From assembly GCA_034509925.1 (NCBI GenBank), contig CM067527.1, positions 8,560,001 to 8,624,000 on the forward strand: a DNA stretch of 64,000 bases, given 5' to 3'. The notes beneath the pieces were generated by a model that saw nothing but the letters and a program-made list of their open reading frames with translations, had not been told where the DNA came from and searched no databases. Of the stretch, positions 22,554 through 32,540 are shown piece by piece. This DNA comes from Hirudinaria manillensis (lineage: Eukaryota > Annelida > Clitellata > Hirudinida > Hirudinidae). The first letter of the stretch is position 1. Every line of letters starts with the position of its first letter. The position numbers were made by a program, and so were the translations under genes.

Positions 22554-23029
22554 TCAGCTCCTCTCTCTTCCAAACCACTTGCAAAGCCTAATTTTCAAGT
22601 CCTGTTTGGTGGAGGATGATGTGCTAGCATTCTTTCCCACAACATCTGATATTAAGAAAGTATAGTTGAAAACTAAAAAAAAATGTGCAATGTTAAAGCT
22701 AATTGACTGACCAAATACATTCATCATCTCAAACTGTTCAAAGCCTTTTTTTACCACACTACCCTGTGAGAAATCCCAATAAATTTAAAAATTACTAAAA
22801 GAATGTTACCCTTGTGCCAAACAATTAAGTTTTCACTGCAGTAAATACGTGCTTTAAAATTTACTTGATGGCTAAATATTCAGTCATCTTGAATTGGGAG
22901 ACTCACATCTTAAGGAAAACATTTTGACGGCATTGCCTTTCTCTAGGTTTTGTAATTTGGTGCAGGTCATGTCCATTATTCTTTTCATAGTTTCCAGATT
23001 TGAAATATCAAATATTGCCTTCTTCAAAT
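22554..23029 (-). pseudogene. Cluster of exon-like segments of an unrecognised gene, possibly decayed
   Basis: On the minus strand, 23029-22907 has an acceptor (TTTAAACAG) and donor (AGAT/GTGAGT) and reads AIFDISNLETMKRIMDMTC and KLQNLEKGNAVKMFSLR. 22763-22712 (acceptor TTCTCACAG, donor TTTG/GTCAGT) reads VVKKGFEQFEMMNVF. 22645-22554 (acceptor AATATCAG) continues in phase to a TGA, and an AATAAA follows about 30 bases later. The last two exons join in frame, but the first does not join the second. A small segment between them (about 22848-22823) would read ENLIVWHKG only with off-by-one splices. I do not recognise the protein. It could be a real gene with a missing exon or sequence error, or a pseudogene. 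Confidence 0.35.
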
Positions 23030-23699
23030 CTGTTTAAAGTGATATATCAAGAATGAACATTAATTTATTTGACAATATTATGATATGCTTAACTGACCAA
23101 ATATGTTTGAAATTGTTGGTCGAGTTGATTGATGAGTAATGAAATTTTCGTGAATGAAAACTTGAATTGAAGTAACATTTGTTGATTTTAATGAATGAAA
23201 ATGTAAATTAGAAGTTAAGGTATTTTTTGCAATAAATTTGAATTTGAATGAAAATCAAGTAGAGAAAAGTCATTTGAGAATTTAAAACAAATTTAAGGAA
23301 TGTTCAAATAGAGACACCCCAAGTTCAAAATAGGCATGCATCACCATGCGAATCAGTCACTTGTAAATAAAATTGTTGAAATTGAATATTAAACGACTTT
23401 GGGTATATCCTAGTATACATAAACTTGCATCAGGCCAGCCAGTTGCCCGAAATTGAGCTAGCAAGTTGTTTACATTTCAACCGAAAATAAATAACCCCAG
23501 ACAAAATAAGTGCAAATAAAATATTTTCATTTTGCCAATTTTTTTATGACACTAAGAAATAAAATTGGAAATTATTTGAATAACATATATTAACGTTTAT
23601 TTTTACCAAACAATAAGTAATATGTCATATATGAAACAAAACCAAAAGAGATTTTCAAGTAATGACCTTTATTTTATAAAACTAAAAATTCAGACACAA
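23030..23699. other. AT-rich stretch without recognised features
   Basis: The minus strand has an open, phase-compatible stretch at about 23240-23100 ending TATTTG/GTCAGT that could be one more exon of the unrecognised gene, but its composition is too AT-rich to be confident. Nothing else is seen. Confidence 0.3.
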
Positions 23700-23784
23700 A
23701 ATAATGTTATGGTTTGCGCGGATTTGGTTAGAGCTTATTTACTGGCGGCCCTTACTCGACCGGCGTCATACGAACACGACAACA

Positions 23785-24330
23785 AATTGCGTGAGCCCTA
23801 ACTCAGGAAACCTCCAAACGCAGCAGTTCCACAGAACAAAATTTAAAAATTAATACATCACAAGAACCATGAAACTATCCTCTACAATTTCTATTTTTTA
23901 AATTTTCTTGCAACTCCGCCTGTTTCGTTCACGATGCCAAAAACGACATGGAGTCGGAAGAAATGACCCAGTTAAAAGTTTAGGAAAAATCGCTAGCCGG
24001 CGATTATTCTAACTCCAAACGCAGCAGTTCCACTGAACCAAATTTGAAAATTAATACATCAAACGAATCATAAAACTATCCTCTACAATTATGCTCGTTT
24101 ACATTTTCTTGCAAATCCACCTATTTTGTTCACGATGCCAAAAACAACATGGACCCTTCCGCTGCGTGTTGAGTCAACTTCGAACTCGAAACTCAGCAAT
24201 TCCACTGAATAAATTTTAAAAGTGAATACATGACAAGAATCATGAAACTATCCTCTACAATTTCTATTTTTTAAATTTTCTTGCAATTCCACCTATTTTG
24301 TTCACGATGCCAAAAACGACATGGAGTCTC
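23785..24330 (+). repeat. W repeats, first cluster (about 3 units of 170-200 bp)
   Basis: Each unit contains ATGAAACTATCCTCTACAAT, then TTTCTTGCAA and GTTCACGATGCCAAAAACGA. Units start near 23862, 24064 and 24234. The divergence between units suggests an old array. Confidence 0.8.
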
Positions 24331-24940
24331 GCGCCCATCTTATATTTTCGAGATTATAAGAAAAACTAATCACTTTAGAAGTCCCAACTTCGGCTTTATC
24401 ATTCGTACTTCTTATTATTAACCTGTTACCTGAATTATTTTAAATTTAAATTTTTTCATAATTTTCGAAATTGAGAAAAAAGAGCCTATAGGGCGCAAAC
24501 TCGAGTCACTCGACATGATCGCCGAACTCGATTCTCAAAAGTTGCGATGATCTGTTATTTCCAATTTACTCTAAAACCACAACAAATTGGGAGCCGAAAG
24601 TTTGGTATTGGAGAGATATATGATTAATACACAACATATCTGAAAATGGGCCCAGAAAACCGTCTCAATATATTAATTTGAGACTTAAAATGGATCGCGT
24701 CCCTTCATTGAAATTCAAATAACTCGATATTATTTTTCTTCAAAAACTCTTACTTAATGCCTGCTACATTTACTGGAAATGTATCAAAAGCTTAGTTAGG
24801 CCGAAATCTATGACATAAATGAATTTCAAAGTTATTGTTGCTATAATTTAAAGTTTGTTTGATAACTCCGTTATTAATGCATTTCAAAGGGTTTAAAGAT
24901 GTAAACTCTTAATGTTCGTGGTATTTCAGGTATTGATTAA
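24328..24940 (+). repeat. X block, copy 1 (holds the empty LINE site)
   Basis: This block runs from CGCCCATCTTATATTTTCGAG through GGGCGCAAACTCGAGTCACTCG to TTAATGTTCGTGGTATTTCA. It recurs at 26428-26990 (diverged 3' end) and 27268-28490 (LINE inserted). The sequence CGTTATTAATGCATTTC at about 24863 is the pre-insertion version of the LINE site at 27828. Confidence 0.8.
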
Positions 24941-25430
24941 AGTTTAATATGAGTTAAAGTTCATTTTTGTTAAAGTTTAGGTTATTGTGAAAAGAATGAA
25001 ACATAAATTGTTAAATATAGTTGAGTTTTAGGCTGTACAGTGGTGCTTCGAATTTATGCCTTATTGTTCATAGGCGATCAAAAGAGCGTTACGTTTGAAG
25101 GGAAATAAGTCTGAAAATATGCGTCCAATATGAGTTTGAGGTCGTGATTGTTAAAGTTTAGGTTATTGTGAATCGAATGAGACATAAATTGTTACATATA
25201 GTTGAGTTTTAGATTTCGAATTATTGCTTCGATTATTGCCACATTGTTCATAGGCGAGCAAAAGTGCGTGACGTTTGAAGGGAAACAAGTCTGAAAATAT
25301 GCGTCCAATATGAGTTTGAGGTCGTGATTGTTAAAGTTTAGGTTATTGTGAATCGAATGAGACATAAATTGTTACATATAGTTGAGTTTTAGATTTCGAA
25401 TTATTGCTTCGATTATTGCCCGGCTGCGTA
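24940..25430 (+). repeat. V tandem repeat (about 2.7 units of 180 bp)
   Basis: The unit GTTAAAGTTTAGGTTATTGTGAA, then GAGACATAAATTGTTACATATA and GTTGAGTTTTAGATTTCG, recurs near 24970, 25148 and 25328. The last two units are almost identical, so that duplication is recent. Confidence 0.85.
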
Positions 25431-25729
25431 ATATCTAGGCTTTTTAACAATGGTAATTTTCGCCCGGCTAGCTTTATGCAAGTTATACATAACGATTGAT
25501 TTGCTTATCTTACTTTGAGCACCATCCATCACCTGCTCCGCCTGTAGCTTTTGCAATGTGTGTTTGAACGTCTCAACAAATCGCTCCGTTTACATTTATT
25601 CAGAATTTTTACTTCCAACGTGCGAACCCGTAAACAAATTGCGTGAGCCCGGATTCAGGAAACCGCTTTGCCGTAACTCAAAACACTTCCATACCAGCGT
25701 CATACGAACATAATAACAAAAGTGCGTGA

Positions 25730-26430
25730 GCATTAACTCAGGAAACTCAAGCGAAGCAGTTCTACTGAATCAATTTTAAAAGTAAATACACCAAACGAAT
25801 CATGACACTATCCTCCACAATTTCTATTTTTTAAATTTTCTTGCAAATCCGCCTATTTCGTTCACGATGCCAAAACGACAGGGACCCTTACGCTACTTGT
25901 TGAGTCAACTTCGAACTCCAAGCGCAGCAATTCCACTGAACCAAATTTAAAAATTAATATATCAAACGAATCATGAAACTATCCTCTACAATTTGTATTT
26001 TATAAATTTTCTTGAAACTCCGCCTATTTCGTTCACGATGTCAAAAACGACATGGAGTCGGAAGAAATGACCCAGTTAAAAGTTTAGGAAAAATCGCTAG
26101 CCGGCGATTATTCTAACTCCAAGCGAAGCAGTTCTACTGAATCAATTTTAAAAGTAAATACACCAAACGAATCATGAAACTATCCTCTACAATTTCTATT
26201 TTTTAAATTTTCTTGCAAATCTACCTATTTTGTTCACGACGCCAAAACGACACGGACCCTTACGCTGCGTGTTGAGTCAACTTCAAACTCCAAGCGCAGC
26301 AGTTCTACTGAATCAATTTTAAAAGTAAATATATCACAAGAACCATGAAACTATCCTCTACAATTTCTATTTTTAAATTTTCTTGCAAATCCACCTATTT
26401 TGTTCACGATGCCAAAAACGACACGGAGTC
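25730..26430 (+). repeat. W repeats, second cluster (about 4 units)
   Basis: The same 170-200 bp unit recurs near 25795, 25972, 26168 and 26341 with the shared CTATCCTC(T/C)ACAATTT core. The order W array followed by block X is the same as at 23785-24940, so a compound unit was duplicated. Confidence 0.8.
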
Positions 26431-26990
26431 TCGCGCCCATCTTATATTTTCGAGATTATAAGAAAATCTATTCACTTTAGAAGTCCCAACTTCGGCTTTA
26501 TCATTCGTACTTCTTATTATTAACCTGTTACCTGAATTATTTTAAATTTCATTTTTTTTTCATAATTTTCGAAATTGAGAAAAAGGGCCTATAGGGCGCT
26601 AATTCGAGTCACTCGACATGATCGCCGAACTCGATTCTCAAAAGTTGCGATGATCTGTTATTTCCAATTTACTCTAAAACCACAGCATATTTGGAGCCGA
26701 AAATTTGGTAATGAAGAGATACATTATTAAGACATAACATGTCTGAAAATGGGGTCAGAAAACCGTCATAATACATTAATTCGAGACTTAAAACGAATCG
26801 CGTCGCTTAATTTAATTCAGAAAACTCGCTATTATTTTAGTCTTTTCGGCCAAAAACTCCGATTTATTGTTTGTTAAGTACTTTGAAAAGTATTTCAAAA
26901 GCTTATTTGTACTAAGATGCATGACATACCTACATTTCAAAATTATGAGAATGAAAATAAAGGTTTATGTTTCCTAATTTCGTTAATAAT
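26428..26990 (+). repeat. X block, copy 2
   Basis: Matches copy 1 closely to about 26660 and then with growing divergence (ACATAACATGTCTGAAAATGG, ATTAATTCGAGACTTAAAAC). The 3' end is not clearly conserved. Confidence 0.7.
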
Positions 26991-27267
26991 AAATTTCAAG
27001 TAAAATCAATTTTATAAAAACATTACTGTCAATTAAATCTTTATTTTGAGTTATATAATATTATTTTTGAATAAACTTCATATTTTAAATTTATCAGGCC
27101 GGTCCCCGACGAATTGTTTTCAAAACATGCCAGGGGTCGTCTATAAAGAACGTTTGCAAAATTGCTCATTTTTAACCACAAAAGTTCGCTATTGATAGCA
27201 AAGTGAACTTTTTGAAGATAGTTTATCACACATTTTATCAAACTTTAGGTTTTAGAATTTTTAGAGT

Positions 27268-28490
27268 TTCGCGTCCATTTTATATTTTCGAGATTGTAAG
27301 AAAAACTATTCAATTTAGAAGTCCCAACTTCGGCTTTATCATTCATATTTCTTATTATTAACCTATTGTCTAAATTATTTTGAATTTATTTTTTTTTCCT
27401 AATTTTCGTAATTGAGAAAAATGGCCTATAGGGCGCAAGTCCGAGTCACTGGTCCTGATCGCCGAACTCGATTCTCAAAAGTTGCGATGATTTGTTATTT
27501 CCAATTTACTCTAAAACCACAACAAATTGGGAGCCGAAAGTTTGGTATTGGAGAGATATATGATTATTACACAACATATATGAAAATGGGCCCAGAGAAC
27601 CGTCTCAATATATTAATTTGAGACTTAAAATGGATCGCATCCCTTCATTGAAATTCAAATAACTCGATATTATTTTTTGTCTTTTTCTTCAAAAACTCTT
27701 ACTTTATGCCTGCTACGTTTACTGGAAATGTATCAAAAGCTTAGTTAGACCGAAATCTATGACCTAAATGAATTTCAAAGTTATTGTAACTTGCTGTAAT
27801 TTAAAGTTTGTTTGCTAACTCCGTTATTAATTAAACATTTTAACCAAAGCATACTGCTCCTTCGTCCGGCCGATTCTCGAGTACTGCTCCCCAATATGGA
27901 ACCCACACACTAAACAACTTACAACGAAAATAGAAAAGGTGCAAAAATACTTCACAAGAATGATTCCTGGTCTCAGAGCACTGCCCTACCCTAATAGATT
28001 AAAACAACTCGGACTCAAAACACTCGAACATCGTCGTCTCATCTGTGACTTATGCTTATGTTACAAAATAATCCACGGCCATACTATATGCAAGATTCCA
28101 GAGTTCCCTACGTTTCTAGCTTCCAGAAACCGTGGTCATCCCCTTCGTCTACGCCAAGAGAAGTGTCTCACCAGACACAGGCAGAACTTTTTCACCAACC
28201 GGATCATCAAGCCCTGGAACTCCTTACCCCTTGATATAATAAACTCCTCAGCATTATCTCGATTTAAATCTTGCATCTCGTCTACTGACTTTAACAAATA
28301 CCTATCAATTTAAGGGACTTGCTTCTGCACTTTATTTGCGCATAATCTGCTGAACTTACCCAAATTTGTGTTAGTGTGGTCATTGGATGACCCTTCAATT
28401 TGTTGAGAAATAAATAAATAAATAATGCATTTCAAAGGGTTTAAAGATGTAAACTCTTAATGTTCGTGGTATTTGAGGTATTGATTATAA
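27268..28490 (+). repeat. X block, copy 3, interrupted by a LINE
   Basis: Matches copy 1 from GCGTCCATTTTATATTTTCGAG to CTCCGTTATTAAT, is interrupted by the LINE at 27832-28422, then resumes with GCATTTCAAAGGGTTTAAAG and ATGTTCGTGGTATTTGAGG. Confidence 0.85.
27832..28422 (+). mobile_element. 5'-truncated LINE 3' end with TAAT target duplication
   Basis: Encodes the C-terminal end of a non-LTR pol: TKAYCSFVRPILEYCSPIWN, RMIPGLRALPYPNRLKQLGL, then NRIIKPWNSLPLDIINSS and a stop after TDFNKYLSI at 28313. A (TAAA)n tail follows. It lies within X block copy 3, flanked by TAAT on both sides (27828-27831 and 28423-28426), and the uninterrupted site is present at about 24863. It belongs to the same family as the LINE at 34185-42459 by protein style and 3' end. 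Confidence 0.88.
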
Positions 28491-28760
28491 ATATATATAT
28501 ATATTACTTTTTTAAAAATTTTTATTTATTTATCCTTAAATCTTCAAAATTAAAAATTACTTCATTCGTTTATTTTATTATTTACTTCATTATTTCAGGT
28601 CCGCCCTAATCATATGTAAATCACCCATCCGTCCTATGATTGGCTGGATGACCTCATGCAAATAATTGTTTTTGTTTATTTTCTGATCCATTTTGTTTAC
28701 GGGCTCACGCATTTTGTTTACGGGCTCGAATGACGCTGGTGAATTTTTAACGTGCTCGAT

Positions 28761-29143
28761 TTTATCCCAAAGGGATGTAAGGGCACCAGCAAGCAAATCA
28801 TCAGGCACACGGTAGCAAACAAGCGGCTAATTAATACAATTAAAAGGTGTAAGGAGGGAATGAGAAATTTGATAAAAAAATAAAACTATACGACGGTGAA
28901 GTTGGCAAACTTTCGGCAAACTTTTTGAACGCCGATATCTTCGGAACGAAAAGAGCTAGAAGCAAAATTCTTTTTTTAACTGATAGATAATGATCACGGA
29001 AATTATGTGGATATAATAAAAAAATTGATCTTTAACGGGAAATTTAGTAAAAGTGGCCGATGCTCAAAGCTGATTTCCCGGAAAACGGAGCCTTGTGCGA
29101 AAAATCGTAAAGCGAATTTAGAGTAGTGGACTTGTTTGTTATT
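28761..29143. other. Unassigned spacer
   Basis: I see no coding or repeat signal here, only AT-rich sequence before the truncated end of Copia-A. Confidence 0.4.
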
Positions 29144-29643
29144 CTACCAAAACCGGTAGGGTCGCCATCTGGTAGCTTCCATCTTCTGGCAGGGTGGTGC
29201 ACCTCTGTTTGTATTATCACCGTATCCGTCAGATTGCTTAATGTAGATAACTTCCTCACGTTCACCATACAGTAATGCAGTTGAGACATTAAATTGAAAT
29301 AGACTTAGTCTCTCACTTGCTGCAACACTGAGTGGTAAAAGAATTGCAGTCATCTTTGCAATTAGACTGAATGTCTAACAATATAATCAATCCCTTGACG
29401 TTGACTGAAGACTTTGGCAACAAGTCTTGCTTTGTACTTGTCTATGCTTCAATCTGACAGGGTTTTAACCTTATAGACCCATTTGCACGGAATTACCTTT
29501 GCTTCTGAAGGTAGATCACCTCCCATGTTTGATTTTCCTTCAATGAATTTATCTCACTGTCCATTGCTTCTTTTCAGTATGCACTTTTCCTGCATTGGAT
29601 GGCATCTTCATAGGTTTCTGGTTCGTTTATGTCTAGTACATAT
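29144..29643 (-). pseudogene. Copia-A reverse transcriptase start (degenerate)
   Basis: Reads EPETYEDAI, a stop, then EAMDSEINSLKENQTWEV and, after frame changes, FNVSTALLYGEREEVIYIKQ, the typical Copia RT entry (W-x-V and DV-x-TAFL-x-G-x-L-x-E-x-IY). Stops and shifts show decay. Confidence 0.75.
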
Positions 29644-29747
29644 TGTCGTGTTCGATTACGTTTATTTACAAAAAGGCTAACAACAGTATCGAGCGAGAAC
29701 TGAGCGAAAACGGAAGTGCCGCCCACGCTGCCCTGATATGTATGACA
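29644..29747 (-). repeat. Gypsy-B 3' LTR
   Basis: Runs from TGTCGTGTTCGATTACG to GATATGTATGACA on the plus strand. It matches 33810-33914 except for one T missing in GGCTAACA. Confidence 0.93.
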
Positions 29748-29768
29748 TCTCCCTCCTGAGCCTTGGCC

Positions 29769-32477
29769 TTAGTCAAACCCATATCTAATGGGTGGCCTGA
29801 TTTGCCTGCCACGTCTAGAGGTCGTTGGACCCATATCTTCATCTGGTGCTGGAGGCTGGATGACTGTTGGGGTCCCTGTCTGCAGTGGTTCTGTTTCGGC
29901 CTGAGGTAATGAGGGAAACTCCTGAAACGGTGGCGTGTCTTCTGAGAGGGCCACCACTTTCTGAGACGAATTGCTTTCAAGGCTATTCCCAATGAATCCT
30001 GAGATGGTTTGCTCTGGCCAGACCCAAGGATGCCTTTCTTTTGTTGGAAACAAAAACCGACGGTTTCTAACAAATTCCCGTCCATCCGGGGTCCCGATTG
30101 CATACCTTCTCGGTCCCAAACGGGATTTTACCACTCCTTTCCTCCATCCATTCTCTATTCGAAATCTTATCGATGTCCCAGGTTTCAAATCCCGGTGCTG
30201 TGTTGAATGACGGCTGTCATGTGCTGATGTCATCTTTTGCTGACGCTGAGTCAGCTGCTTCTTTGCATTCTTAATAACTTCTGGCCGTAGCTTATTGTCC
30301 AGGACGGGGAGTGTGTCCCTCAACCTTCGGCTGAACAGAAGTTGTGCTGGAGAAGCATTGACTCCAGATATTGGAGTATTTCTAAGGCTTAACAGAGCCA
30401 GATGTTGGTCTGTCCTTGCTTCCTCTGCCTTCTTCAAAACATTCTTTATTGTCTGAATGTGCCTTTCGACCATGCCATTTGACTGAGGATTTCCCGGACT
30501 ACTGAATATCCATTGGAACCCCCATTCCACAGCAAACCCTCTACAACTTTCTGAGTTGAATGGCATGTTGTCTGAAATTATTGTTAGTGGAATGCCATGT
30601 CTGGAGAAAACTGATTTTAATTTGGAAATGATGCATATGGCTGTCTTGTTTTCTAGGCGGACGACCTCCGGATATTTGCTAAAATAGTCCACCACCAGCA
30701 AATAGTCCCAGGAATTCAGTGTGAATATATCAATACCCACTTTCTGCCATGGTCCATCTGGCACAACATGTGGCACGAGAGTTTCCTTCTTTGGCATGCC
30801 ACGGTTATTCAGACACTGTGAGCATGATAACACATGTGTTTCGATATCACGATCCATTCCGGGCCAGTACACACAGGTGCGAGCCAGATGCTTCATCTTG
30901 TCCATGCCCTGATGAGCCGCATGTAACTGGGAGAGAATACCAGGCCTTTCGATTGATGGTGGGACCACTCTCTCCTTCATCAACACCACTCCGTCTGCAA
31001 TTGTGAGATCTTGACGGCAGTCCCAAAATGGTTGGGCTACCTGCGAAACATCCTTCTTCAGATGAGGCCATCCAATTCGAATATAGCTGATGACTGCTGA
31101 GAGCTGCAGATCTGAAACGGTACCTTGTCGAAACTCATCAAGCTTTGATGGAGAAATACTTAAACTATTAACTAATCTATGTACTGCCAGTGTCATTTCT
31201 GCCTCCAAATCTGGATCACCTTGTAAATCAGTTTGAGGAGCCCTTGACAGAGTATCAGGTATGTGCAGGTCTTTTCCTGGTACATATTTCACCACCAGAC
31301 TGTAACGCAACAACTTCAGTAGCAACCTCTGAAGACGTGGAGAGGTGTCATGTATGGACTTTTTGAAAATTGACTCTAATGGTCGATGGTCGCTGTGAAC
31401 AATTACTGTCTGTCCATAAATGTAGTTGTCAAACTTGGTACAGGCAAAAACAATGGCTAGCAACTCCTTTTCGATTTGAGCATAGTTTTTCTCACAGTCT
31501 GTGAGGGAACGACTACTATAGGCAACTGGTCCATCTCTCTGAATGAGACAAGCACCTAAGCCATAACTAGAAGCATCTGCCTGGAGCACAATGTCTTGCT
31601 TGGGATCGAAAAATTTTAAAACTGGCAGATTTGCAACAACATCCTTTATCTTTTCCAAAGCACTTGTATGTGTTGCTGACCATCGAAAAACAAAGCTCTT
31701 CTTCAACAGTGACCGCAAAGGCTCTGTATAATCTGCTAACTTTGGGACAAACTTCATGATGTAGGCAAGCATGCCCATCAGTCGTCTGAGATCTGCTAGA
31801 CATGAAGGTGGTGGCATGTTGGTGATGGCCTTGACTTTTTCGGGATCAGCTTTAACACCCACTTGTGAGATGACGTGACCCATGTAACGAACTGAGTCTA
31901 CTCTGAACTGAATCTTGTCAATGTTGAAACGAACACCACTTTCCAATGCCTTTGCAAAAACTTCACCTAGGATTCTGTCATGTTCATTTACATCATCTGA
32001 AGCAATAATCATGTCATCAAATATGATGTGGACCCCCTTAATATCTCCAAAGATTGATGTGTTGATTCTCTGGAAAACCTCTGGGGCACTGGATATCCCA
32101 AATGGCATTCTGAGCATTCTGTACCGACCAAATGGGGTGTTGAATGTGCACAAGAATGAACTTGCCTCATCCAGCGGAACTTGATAAAATCCTTGGCTCA
32201 TGTCGATGACTGTGAAAACTGTCTTTCCATGAAAGTTGTGCATGATGTCATCAAGTGTTGGAATGTGAAAATGCTCTCTCAAGATTGCACGGTTCAGATC
32301 TCGGGGGTCAAGGCAGAGTCTCAGAGAGCCGTTTTTCTTCTCCACAATCAACAAGGAATTGACCCACTGGGTAGGCTCTGTTACCCTTGCTATGATGCCA
32401 GATTCCACCATGGACGTCAGTTGTGCCTTCAATCTTTCCTGCAAAGCTATGGCTACTCGTCGAGGAGGATGAACCAC
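29769..32477 (-). CDS. Gypsy-B Pol: reverse transcriptase, RNase H, integrase
   Basis: 902 residues, uninterrupted. RT motifs are SLRLCLDPRDLN, TVIDMSQGFYQVPL and the catalytic box IIFDDMIIAS, where F replaces the common Y before DD. RNase H shows LQADASSYGLGA and HSDHRPLE. Integrase shows the HHCC finger (H and H in HAAHQGMDKMKH, C-x2-C in CSQC), then VGIDIF, IISDN and the catalytic Glu in the segment NPQSNGMVERHIQTIK. The C-terminus ends RRGRQIRPPIRYG; no chromodomain is seen. The start is not a true start, because homologous sequence continues upstream in other frames. Confidence 0.9.
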   Translation of the reverse strand: MVHPPRRVAIALQERLKAQLTSMVESGIIARVTEPTQWVNSLLIVEKKNGSLRLCLDPRDLNRAILREHFHIPTLDDIMHNFHGKTVFTVIDMSQGFYQVPLDEASSFLCTFNTPFGRYRMLRMPFGISSAPEVFQRINTSIFGDIKGVHIIFDDMIIASDDVNEHDRILGEVFAKALESGVRFNIDKIQFRVDSVRYMGHVISQVGVKADPEKVKAITNMPPPSCLADLRRLMGMLAYIMKFVPKLADYTEPLRSLLKKSFVFRWSATHTSALEKIKDVVANLPVLKFFDPKQDIVLQADASSYGLGACLIQRDGPVAYSSRSLTDCEKNYAQIEKELLAIVFACTKFDNYIYGQTVIVHSDHRPLESIFKKSIHDTSPRLQRLLLKLLRYSLVVKYVPGKDLHIPDTLSRAPQTDLQGDPDLEAEMTLAVHRLVNSLSISPSKLDEFRQGTVSDLQLSAVISYIRIGWPHLKKDVSQVAQPFWDCRQDLTIADGVVLMKERVVPPSIERPGILSQLHAAHQGMDKMKHLARTCVYWPGMDRDIETHVLSCSQCLNNRGMPKKETLVPHVVPDGPWQKVGIDIFTLNSWDYLLVVDYFSKYPEVVRLENKTAICIISKLKSVFSRHGIPLTIISDNMPFNSESCRGFAVEWGFQWIFSSPGNPQSNGMVERHIQTIKNVLKKAEEARTDQHLALLSLRNTPISGVNASPAQLLFSRRLRDTLPVLDNKLRPEVIKNAKKQLTQRQQKMTSAHDSRHSTQHRDLKPGTSIRFRIENGWRKGVVKSRLGPRRYAIGTPDGREFVRNRRFLFPTKERHPWVWPEQTISGFIGNSLESNSSQKVVALSEDTPPFQEFPSLPQAETEPLQTGTPTVIQPPAPDEDMGPTTSRRGRQIRPPIRYGFD

Positions 32478-32540
32478 TGGAGAAATGGATCTAGTTTAAT
32501 GTGGTATTCGAAAGGAACTTTGCCCAGTCCTTCAAATACT

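Larger units (their letters stand above)
23700..28760. repeat. Complex direct-repeat region, possibly one large non-autonomous element
   Basis: Three repeat classes alternate here: a 170-200 bp unit (W), a roughly 600 bp block (X) and a roughly 180 bp unit (V), listed separately. The outer edges carry an inverted sequence: near 23760 CGGCGTCATACGAACACGACAACAAATTGCGTGAGCC, and near 28745-28690 on the other strand a diverged version with CAGCGTCATTCGAGCCC and AAAATGCGTGAGCCCG. A further direct copy lies at about 25630. No transposase is seen. It may be a satellite-rich non-autonomous DNA element or a degraded repeat cluster. Confidence 0.5.

Noticed and set aside
28590..28808. 72-residue minus-strand open frame as a gene
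   Set aside because: It consists of edge repeat sequence (GCTCACGCATTTTGTTTACGG duplicated) and has no domain.
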